Assembly: GCA_965533275.1 (NCBI GenBank)
Contig: CBESWG010000031.1
Location: 1 to 37,914, forward strand
Reading direction: 5' to 3'
Source: JAUXEH01 sp965533275
GTDB taxonomy: Bacteria > Acidobacteriota > Aminicenantia > Aminicenantales > Aminicenantaceae
Length of the DNA stretch: 37,914 nucleotides
Shown here: positions 31,789-37,914 of the stretch, one piece after another
How the letters are laid out: each line of letters begins with the position of its first letter
Numbering within the stretch: the first letter of the stretch is position 1
Translations under genes and position numbers: made by a program
Notes under the pieces: generated by a model
Told to the model about the DNA's origin: nothing
The model's database searches: none
The model's input: only the letters and a program-made list of their open reading frames with translations

Positions 31789-32711
31789 GCCCGATCATAG
31801 AGACCCACAACCTCTCCAAGTGGTACGGCAACGTGCTGGGATTGAGCGATGTGACCATTTCGGTGGAGGCGGGCATCACAGGCCTGCTGGGACCAAACGG
31901 GGCAGGCAAGTCCACGTTCATGAAGCTGATCACAGGGCAGCTCAAGCCGAACATCGGCAGTGTAATCGTCGACGGCCGATCGCCCGGCCGGGATCTCCGT
32001 CTCTTTTCGCGAGTGGGTTTCTGCCCGGAGCAGGATTCCTTCTTCGAGGAGATGACGGGATGGCAGTTCCTCACCGGGCTGCTGCGCCTGCATCACTTTT
32101 CTCCTTCAGAGATCGAAGAGAAGGCCGACCTGGCCCTGGATATCGTGGATCTGACCGGTGACAAAGACCGTGTTGTGCGATCCTACAGCCGCGGGATGCG
32201 GCAGCGCTTGAAGTTCGCGCAGGCCATCGCCCACGAGCCCGATATCCTGTTCCTGGACGAACCCCTGAACGGACTGGATCCCCTCGGCCGACGCAAGCTG
32301 ATCCGGCTCGTCAAGACCTACGGCCGCGAGGGCAAGACGGTCGTGGTTTCCAGCCACGTACTCCCCGAGATCGAGGCCATGACCAGCTCGATCATCCTGA
32401 TCCACCAGGGCAAGATCTTTGCCCAGGGGGATATCCACTACATCCGCGACCTGATCGAGAGCCATCCGCACGTCATCTCCGTGAAGTGCAGCGATCGCAG
32501 GGCACTGGCCCTTCACATTGTCGAAGAGGAATACGTGCTCAAGGTCGATTTCGGGCACGGGGAGGACGAGCTGCTGGTGGAAACCCGCAACCGGGATAAG
32601 CTCTTCAGCCGGCTGCCCGAGATCTTCGTGCAGAACGGGATCGAGGTGGACGAGATCACTTCACCCGATGATAACCTGCAGGCCGTGTTCGAATACCTGA
32701 TCGGGAAATAA
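31785..32711 (+). CDS. ABC transporter ATP-binding protein (ABC-2 type)
   Basis: A 308-residue ATPase, the second of the operon. Walker A is GPNGAGKST (about residues 35-43), the signature is YSRGMRQRLKFAQA, Walker B is ILFLDEPLNGLDP, and a switch histidine lies in VSSHVLPEIE. It is related to the first ATPase but differs in the Q-loop region and C-terminal extension, so the complex may be a heterodimer or there may be two transporters. Start overlaps the upstream permease stop (ATGA); the next gene begins directly after its TAA. Confidence 0.93.
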   Translation: MSPIIETHNLSKWYGNVLGLSDVTISVEAGITGLLGPNGAGKSTFMKLITGQLKPNIGSVIVDGRSPGRDLRLFSRVGFCPEQDSFFEEMTGWQFLTGLLRLHHFSPSEIEEKADLALDIVDLTGDKDRVVRSYSRGMRQRLKFAQAIAHEPDILFLDEPLNGLDPLGRRKLIRLVKTYGREGKTVVVSSHVLPEIEAMTSSIILIHQGKIFAQGDIHYIRDLIESHPHVISVKCSDRRALALHIVEEEYVLKVDFGHGEDELLVETRNRDKLFSRLPEIFVQNGIEVDEITSPDDNLQAVFEYLIGK

Positions 32712-33530
32712 ATGATGGAAAAATCAGCAGGCTTGGATGGCCCGGAATATTTTTTTCGCTCTTTCAAGGATGTTTTTCGTTTCTTCTTCGCCCTGGGCAA
32801 GGGCGCGCGCAAGACCAAGGTGTTCTACCTGATCAGCTTCATCCCGGTGGTGATCGCCTTCGTGATCAAATTCTACCAGATCTTCTCGGGACACAGCCGG
32901 TTCGAGGACATCTACATCTTTACCAATATCATCATGGTGTTCTACCTGCAGTTCCTGGTATTGATCCTGGCTCTTTTTTTCGGGACCTCTGTAGTATCCG
33001 AGGAGCTGGAGGGGAAAACCCTGACATACCTCACGACGCGGCCTCTCCCCAAATCGAGCCTGATCCTGGGGAAATACGCGGCCTACACGCTGTTGGCTGT
33101 ACTGATGACCGCGGCCAGTGTTGTGATCGCATTCCTGGTACTCAATGTCCAGGACCTCCTCGATCTTTCCCTCTATAAACTGCTTTTCAAGGACCTGGCG
33201 GTCCTGACACTGGGTGTGATGTGCTACACCGCGTTCTTCACGTTCCTCGGGACCTTCATGAAGAGGTCCATCATGTTCGGCCTGATCTTCTGTTTCGGCT
33301 GGGAGACAGTCATCCAGTATTTTCCTGGATCAACGCAGCGGTTCGCCATCGCGCACTACCTGAAATCCCTGCTGCCCGCAACGAGTTCTGGCCGCTTCTC
33401 CTTCCTGCTGTTCAGGCTGGAGCCCACTTCACCGGCCATGGCGGTCTTCATGCTGCTGCTGATGACAGCCGTGTTTCTGCTGTTCGCCTGCCTCGTCTTT
33501 TCCTTTAAGGAATATGTCTTAGACGAGTAG
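32712..33530 (+). CDS. ABC-2 type permease
   Basis: A 272-residue membrane protein with about six helices (near residues 37-57, 72-95, 117-142, 155-175, 185-205 and 240-265). The segment SVVSEELEGKTLTYLTTRPLPKSSLILGKY in sequence is the usual ABC-2 cytoplasmic coupling loop, similar to that of the first permease. It starts immediately after the second ATPase gene and ends the operon. It converges with the lipoprotein gene 27 bases away. Neither permease carries a substrate-specific domain that I can recognise. Confidence 0.85.
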   Translation: MMEKSAGLDGPEYFFRSFKDVFRFFFALGKGARKTKVFYLISFIPVVIAFVIKFYQIFSGHSRFEDIYIFTNIIMVFYLQFLVLILALFFGTSVVSEELEGKTLTYLTTRPLPKSSLILGKYAAYTLLAVLMTAASVVIAFLVLNVQDLLDLSLYKLLFKDLAVLTLGVMCYTAFFTFLGTFMKRSIMFGLIFCFGWETVIQYFPGSTQRFAIAHYLKSLLPATSSGRFSFLLFRLEPTSPAMAVFMLLLMTAVFLLFACLVFSFKEYVLDE

Positions 33531-33557
33531 TGAGTCTGAGGATATTTATTCTATATA

Positions 33558-34553
33558 TTATTTGATCTCTTCTGTTCCCTCTTCGTCTTTTTTCTCTGTC
33601 GGCAGCTGTTCCTTGAGGCTCTCGAGCACCTCATCCGGGATGTTGGCGTCGATCAGGACATGATCGGCCCCGTGGCTCACGGTGAGGGATTTGAGGAGAT
33701 CATTGAACTCGGGTTTATCGGGAGGGATCATCATGGCACCCATGGCCTTGAGGCCGGTGAGCATCTCCGCGATCTGCTTGTTGGCATCCGGATCGTCGCC
33801 CTCCGCTTTGATCTTGATGCTCATCATGGCGTTCTTGTGGTCGAAATTCAGGACCAGCGCGTTCATGTTCTTCAGGGGGCTGAGCTGGGGGTTCCCCTCC
33901 GCGGCCTTGGCCAGGTCCTCCTTGGGAACCAGCATGGCTCCCCAGAAGATGGTGTCCTTTTCTGCGCGGTCCAGGACTCCCGCGAGGGCCTCGTTCTGGA
34001 ATACGTTGTCCTTGGACTTCTGCATGACATCGATGCAGCCCTGCACGCCCCTCTCGTTCCCCACGACGACGTTGGATTCGTCCAGGAAGGCCCAGTTCGC
34101 GTCCTCATCTTCCTTTACGCTGTAGACCGTGACGCCGTTGTAGTCTCCGGTCAGGATCTCGCCCTCCACTTTTCCTTCGATCATGGACAGCATCTTTTCC
34201 TTGTCGTAGCGCAGGTTGATGATTCCAGCGCCATCCATGTCCTCTCCCAGACTCCCGGAGAGGAGCCCGAAGGCGACGTAGAAGATGTCTTCCTTGGGGT
34301 CGATGCCGCTCTCTTCGACGAATTTCAAATATTCTTCGTAGTTGTCGTCCTCCTGGATCATCTTCATCGCCACTTCTGTCTGCATGGCGCGGTGGATGTC
34401 CAGGAAAAATACTCCCTGCGAATCTGCCGGCAGAAGCTTGAGCACGTCTTCCGGGCTGGCGGAACCGGCCTTCGCCGTCTCTCCGGTGGCACAGGCCGTG
34501 CTCCCGATCAGGCTGATTCCCAGGACCAAGGCAAGTATGGTCATCTTTTTCAT
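33558..34553 (-). CDS. Putative lipoprotein, DUF3352-like, function unknown
   Basis: A 331-residue exported protein. Residues 1-21 are a signal peptide ending in STAC, a weak lipobox with Cys21. The mature part opens with LLPADSQGVFFLDIHRAM, similar to the starts of DUF3352-type proteins (a residue pattern where a protein states a threshold-like LPA motif), and continues as mixed alpha/beta with GVTVYSVKEDEDANWAFLDE and VVVGNERGVQGCIDVM. The tail is acidic. I cannot name a function. AGGAGGT precedes the ATG at 34553. The gene is alone on its strand between the ABC operon and the membrane-protein/M1 pair. Confidence 0.7.
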   Translation of the reverse strand: MKKMTILALVLGISLIGSTACATGETAKAGSASPEDVLKLLPADSQGVFFLDIHRAMQTEVAMKMIQEDDNYEEYLKFVEESGIDPKEDIFYVAFGLLSGSLGEDMDGAGIINLRYDKEKMLSMIEGKVEGEILTGDYNGVTVYSVKEDEDANWAFLDESNVVVGNERGVQGCIDVMQKSKDNVFQNEALAGVLDRAEKDTIFWGAMLVPKEDLAKAAEGNPQLSPLKNMNALVLNFDHKNAMMSIKIKAEGDDPDANKQIAEMLTGLKAMGAMMIPPDKPEFNDLLKSLTVSHGADHVLIDANIPDEVLESLKEQLPTEKKDEEGTEEIK

Positions 34554-34837
34554 TTGGTGTACCTCCTAATGAATTGTACGCAATATCCCGATTTTTGTTC
34601 CCGCCGACTATATCAAAAAACCGAAAAACTCACCATCCTTTTTTATTTTTTTATTTACCGATGAGGACTTGATGAAGCCTGGCTGAAGTTGGAGAGACAG
34701 GTTACAGCGACATCAAAGGCCGTCCGTTTTAAGCCTGAGCGCATGGGGAGGATGGGTGGGTCTTCCGCTCAGGCTGAACATCCGGCCGGGCGGCGATGCG
34801 CAGAGGAGGCTGCTGGAGCTGGACCTGTCTTCTGAAA
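34554..34837. other. Intergenic region with a long stem-loop
   Basis: About 280 bases without a gene. It holds the ribosome site of the lipoprotein gene, a possible -10 (TACAAT on the minus strand) without a good -35, an A/T-rich stretch near 34640-34660, and the inverted repeat described at 34732-34775. Confidence 0.5.
34732..34775 (-). terminator. Stem-loop downstream of membrane protein gene, possible terminator
   Basis: Perfect ten-base arms AGCCTGAGCG (34732-34741) and CGCTCAGGCT (34766-34775) enclose a 24-base loop. It lies 63 bases after the membrane protein stop. On the minus strand TTAAAA follows rather than a U tract, so a terminator or mRNA-stabilising hairpin are both possible. 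Confidence 0.45.
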
Positions 34838-35779
34838 TTACTGCAGGAATCGGAAGAGATACATCTGGCTGGAGTAGAGCCAGCAGCGGATCCAGACCAG
34901 GACCAGGACAAAGAGCTGGAGCAGGACAAAGGCGGACAGCACGCCGAAAGGGCCGGTCTGTGGGATCAGGGAACGCAGCAGGACATACAGGATCGTTGCG
35001 CAAACCTGGAGGAGGAACAGGAGCCCGTACAGGCCGAGCGTGACGCCCGGATGCCTGAAGACGAAACGGAATCCCTTAAGCACCGACCGGAGGACGTTGT
35101 GTTCTTCTTGGACGACGGTCGAGATGCGGGCATAATCGAACGTCATCTGGGTGAACAGGAACAGGAACAGGAGCACAGCGCTGACCAGGAGGTGAAGATA
35201 GAAGGGGCCGACCTCGGAGGCCGCATTCTGTGCAGCATTATCCACGAGGGAGTCCAACCAGCCAGCGATCGGGCCCACAATCCCCAATAAAGCGACCCAG
35301 GCGAGGAGCAGGATCCCGAGGAATCGGATGGCATAGGCCAAGGTGCCCAACAGCAGGTCAGCCAGATTAAAGCGCTCTTTCCCGGCATGATAGACGGACA
35401 GGATCCCTCCGGCTAAAAGTGAGCGTAGGATGAGGTAGAGCAGTCCCGCGGCGAGCAGGACAGGGGGGAGGATCAAGAACCCGCCGCGAAGCAGGCTCTC
35501 GAGGTTCAGGAGGGAAGCCCCCTGGCCGATCAGAGCCGGGGAGAAGGTCTCAGACAGTCCGCGGCTCTCATCTCGAAACTCCTCCCACCACAGGTAGTCG
35601 AATCCTTCGGCCATTTGTTCCCGTGCCCGGCTCGAGCCCATGGAGTCGTCGAGCGCATGAAAGAGTGGCACGGCCAGCAGGAGGGAGAGGATCAGATTGA
35701 CGAGGTAGAGGGTCAGGATGAGTTTGGGGAGGGCGATCGACTGCCGGAAACCTTTCGCAAGATTGAGGAGTGCTTTCAT
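34838..35779 (-). CDS. Polytopic membrane protein of unknown function
   Basis: A 313-residue protein with about six membrane helices (near residues 18-40, 98-122, 148-172, 200-225, 252-275 and 283-303). The segment between helices (EEHNVLRSVLKGFRFVFRHPG in sequence) resembles cytoplasmic loops of DUF4013/YIP-like membrane families, but no catalytic motif is visible and I do not assign a family. The ATG at 35779 has AGGAGATCC before it; an in-frame start at 35863 lies inside the M1 gene and is rejected. It follows the M1 aminopeptidase gene by 17 bases and is probably in its operon. Confidence 0.75.
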   Translation of the reverse strand: MKALLNLAKGFRQSIALPKLILTLYLVNLILSLLLAVPLFHALDDSMGSSRAREQMAEGFDYLWWEEFRDESRGLSETFSPALIGQGASLLNLESLLRGGFLILPPVLLAAGLLYLILRSLLAGGILSVYHAGKERFNLADLLLGTLAYAIRFLGILLLAWVALLGIVGPIAGWLDSLVDNAAQNAASEVGPFYLHLLVSAVLLFLFLFTQMTFDYARISTVVQEEHNVLRSVLKGFRFVFRHPGVTLGLYGLLFLLQVCATILYVLLRSLIPQTGPFGVLSAFVLLQLFVLVLVWIRCWLYSSQMYLFRFLQ

Positions 35780-35796
35780 GGATCTCCTACCAGGTC

Positions 35797-37782
35797 TCAG
35801 CCCCCCACCAGGCAGAAAAACTCCAGCGCATGCTGCAGCCAGTGCAGCCAGACGGCGGTCCATTTCCAGGGCGCCAACCGGTCCGGCTTGAGCGTGAGGC
35901 TGTTGTTCGTGCGGTCCGTATCCAGGGCATAGATAAAATCCGGATCCACTTCTGCGTGAGTGATCCGAGACCTGGTGCGGTAGGTCAGTTTCTTCCAGCG
36001 GTACTGCCCGTCCCAGTCCTCAGTTGCGGTCCGGCCGTCAGCGAACCCTATCCGGACTCGGACGGGGACCTTGACCTCGCCCAACCTCCTCACCAGGACC
36101 TCCGCTTCGTACTCAGGGGGGTTTCCGTCCCGATCCTCGCTCCCGTCCCGGTAGGCCATCCCGAACATCCCCTCCTGGGGAGGGAGGACCCGATGAGTGA
36201 TCGAGCCCAGCGCGTAGTCCAGCTTGCCGGAACCGTATACGAACTGGTCCAGGAACCAGCTCAAGTCCTCGCCTGCGAATTCGGACACGACGGCATAGAA
36301 ATCCTGCGGTCTCGGGTGTTTCCACCACCAGCGTGTCGAATACGCCTTGATCATGGGACCGAAAACCTCGTCTCCCAGGAAGCGCCGGAGCGTCAGCATC
36401 AGGAGCTGTCCCTTTGCATAGGCGTTGGAGCCGTAGGAACCTCCGTCCATGTACTGCCAGGCGAGCCTCTGCATGTGGTCCCGGTTGTAGGTCAGGCGGT
36501 GGCGGGAGATCCCCTCGGATTCGATGGGGATCCGGATCTGAGGATATGTCACGGGTATGCCGAAATACCGGCGGGAAAAAACAGGATCTCCATAGGCGGC
36601 ATGGTAGATGGCCGTGTCCAGGTAGGAAGTCATCCCCTCATCCATCCAGGCATGCTCGAATTCGTTGGTCCCCAGCAGCCCATAGAAATATCCGTGGCCG
36701 AACTCGTGGATGGTCACGCCCTCCGGGCTGGGGATCCCCTTGCGGCTCAGGAAATAGGTGCCCCCGGTGAACAGGGTGGGGTATTCCATGCCTCCCGAGC
36801 GGCTGTTGTAGGCCGGGTCCACACACGTGATCGTGGAATAGGGATAGTCACCGAACCAGAGGCTGGCATATTTGACGGCATTACGGACGGCTTCGAGGTA
36901 CCGTTCGCGCAGCTTGTGGTGGTAGGGCTGAAGGAGCAGCGTGATCTCGGTCGTCTTCCCTGGAGCGAAGGCATAATTCTCGGTGTGACGAAGCAGATCG
37001 GGAGAGGTGACCCAGGCGAAATCATGGACGCTGTGTTGATGGAAGTGATGGGTTGTGGTGCCGTCACCGTTGTCGACCTCTTCCCTGTGTTCGCCGGTGG
37101 CGCCGATGATCATGGAGGAGGGGATTGTGATCTTGACGTTATAGGTGCCATAGTCGGCGAAGTACTCGGAAGAGCTGTGATACTGGTGGCAGTTCCAGGT
37201 CCCGTCCTGGAACACGCCCAGCTTGGGAAACCACTGGGCGATGAAATAGTAGCCCTTGGTGATCCCGGCCCTGGATATCGGTCGGGGTACCTGGGCGGAG
37301 AAGGCGATCACCAGATCGAGTGATTGGCCCGGCGCCACGGGCTGGGGGAGCCGAACGGAAAAGACCGTCTGGTCAAAGGGATTGCCGTCGTCTGGCTGGC
37401 GGAAGCGGCGGCGCCCGGTGAGGTCGGTGGCTTCGAAGTCGTCACTCTCGATGATGTGGATCGAGCTCACCCGACAGTAGCCCCAGTCTTCCGGCTCGAA
37501 CTTCTCCAGGCGGCCTCCCCGCTGCGCCCGTTCATGCAGGAATGTGCTGCGGTTGTTCTGGAAGGCATTCCAGTAAAGGTGGAACCAGAGCTCGGAAGCC
37601 GGGCTCTCTGAGGTATTCGTCCAGGTCACCCACTCCTTTCCCGTGATGAGGTTCTGGTCCGTATCGAGGACCACATCCATGAAGTAATTGGCGACCTGTG
37701 GGCAGAACGTGTCCTGGGAAGGAGCAGGGAGCGCAGCCAGGATGAGCATCGCAGCCAGCAGCACGGACCTATGAATCGGCAA
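35797..37782 (-). CDS. Secreted M1 family metallo-aminopeptidase
   Basis: A 661-residue exported peptidase with a signal peptide (about residues 1-22). The N-terminal beta domain is followed by a thermolysin-like catalytic domain. The exopeptidase motif is GGMEY (residues 330-334) in place of GAMEN. Zinc ligands are His359 and His363 in HEFGH and Glu382 in DEG; Glu360 is the general base. It probably removes N-terminal residues from peptides in the periplasm. The start is a TTG at 37782 supported by AGGAGG five bases upstream; no ATG precedes the signal peptide. Promoter at 37804-37832. It is followed by the membrane protein gene. Confidence 0.92.
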   Translation of the reverse strand: MPIHRSVLLAAMLILAALPAPSQDTFCPQVANYFMDVVLDTDQNLITGKEWVTWTNTSESPASELWFHLYWNAFQNNRSTFLHERAQRGGRLEKFEPEDWGYCRVSSIHIIESDDFEATDLTGRRRFRQPDDGNPFDQTVFSVRLPQPVAPGQSLDLVIAFSAQVPRPISRAGITKGYYFIAQWFPKLGVFQDGTWNCHQYHSSSEYFADYGTYNVKITIPSSMIIGATGEHREEVDNGDGTTTHHFHQHSVHDFAWVTSPDLLRHTENYAFAPGKTTEITLLLQPYHHKLRERYLEAVRNAVKYASLWFGDYPYSTITCVDPAYNSRSGGMEYPTLFTGGTYFLSRKGIPSPEGVTIHEFGHGYFYGLLGTNEFEHAWMDEGMTSYLDTAIYHAAYGDPVFSRRYFGIPVTYPQIRIPIESEGISRHRLTYNRDHMQRLAWQYMDGGSYGSNAYAKGQLLMLTLRRFLGDEVFGPMIKAYSTRWWWKHPRPQDFYAVVSEFAGEDLSWFLDQFVYGSGKLDYALGSITHRVLPPQEGMFGMAYRDGSEDRDGNPPEYEAEVLVRRLGEVKVPVRVRIGFADGRTATEDWDGQYRWKKLTYRTRSRITHAEVDPDFIYALDTDRTNNSLTLKPDRLAPWKWTAVWLHWLQHALEFFCLVGG

Positions 37783-37803
37783 AGGCGCCTCCTTTGGCTT
37801 TCC

Positions 37804-37832
37804 ATCTTAAAAGAGACTTGGTTTTTTTACAA
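37804..37832 (-). promoter_or_regulatory. Sigma-70-type promoter for the M1 aminopeptidase
   Basis: Minus strand: -35 TTGTAA (37832-37827), a 17-bp spacer, -10 TAAGAT (37809-37804). Transcription should start near 37797. Confidence 0.65.
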
Positions 37833-37850
37833 CTTTTAAAAAGGGGCGGG

Positions 37851-37864
37851 TTGGTATATACCAA
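37851..37864. promoter_or_regulatory. Perfect 14-bp palindrome in the divergent region
   Basis: TTGGTATATACCAA reads the same on both strands. It lies between the M1 promoter and the start codon of the next gene, and contains a TATATA core that could overlap a rightward -10. It is a likely operator; the regulator is unknown. Confidence 0.5.
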
Positions 37865-37911
37865 TAGGGGGACTATCCGGCCCGATCGGAATCGAGACGA
37901 AGGAGGGTCGC

Positions 37912-37914
37912 ATG
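37912..37914 (+). CDS. Start codon of the next gene (rest outside the window)
   Basis: The window's last three bases are ATG, preceded by GAAGGAGGGTCGC, a strong ribosome site at correct spacing. Nothing of the product is visible. Confidence 0.5.

Noticed and set aside
35770..37323. 517-codon open frame on the plus strand opposite the M1 aminopeptidase
   Set aside because: The minus-strand frame carries the complete M1 motifs (GGMEY, HEFGH, DEG). The plus frame has no recognisable domain and is a by-product of GC-rich coding sequence.
1..37914. tRNA, rRNA, CRISPR, transposase or prophage
   Set aside because: None seen on reading both strands. All larger gaps are described and show no cloverleaf, repeat-spacer pattern or integrase-like sequence; a dedicated search was not run.

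Overview
The window is about 38 kb of gene-dense chromosome from a Gram-negative, LPS-making bacterium. LpxB, a KDO transferase (WaaA) and Lnt imply an outer membrane with lipid A and lipoproteins. An archaeal/eukaryal-type ProRS without the editing insertion, the many secreted S9, M1 and M23 peptidases, and the mix of protein families suggest a deep-branching lineage such as Acidobacteriota or Candidatus Aminicenantes. That placement is inference only. I saw no tRNA, rRNA, CRISPR array, insertion sequence or phage gene.

Layout. 1-919: ribF, running off the left edge. 1069-1854: mazG. 1851-7234 (minus): a probable five-gene operon nfeD, slipin, SPOR protein, lnt and prfB; prfB carries the classical RF2 +1 frameshift. 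7350-8623 (plus): an HU/IHF-like protein and a deoxyhypusine-synthase-like protein. 8648-11745 (minus): a signalling patch with three PilZ-like proteins, a LuxR-type regulator with a degenerate receiver, and coaE. 12085-14263 (plus): proS and pcm. 14208-17057 (minus): three pseudopilin-like genes leading into lpxB. 17133-19667 (minus): rpsO and pnp. 19853-20542 (minus): a low-complexity charged protein. 20668-21939 (plus): waaA.

21953-28132 is a block of exported enzymes acting on D-amino acids and peptides: a Tat-signal alanine racemase, a Tat lipoprotein D-aminoacylase, an M23 endopeptidase and an S9 peptidase. 28310-29935 encodes the most unusual protein here, a phosphoglycerate mutase (iPGM) whose halves are in swapped order: a circular permutation within one ORF behind its own promoter. 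30002-33530 is a four-gene ABC-2 transporter operon. 33558-37782 (minus) holds a putative lipoprotein, a polytopic membrane protein and an M1 aminopeptidase. The window ends on the start codon of another gene.

Nine promoters match the sigma-70 pattern (TTGACA-like, 17-bp spacer, TATAAT-like), so the organism appears to use ordinary housekeeping promoters. Several have palindromes beside them that could be operators. All calls come from reading the sequence and remembered family motifs; no database search or structure prediction was run.
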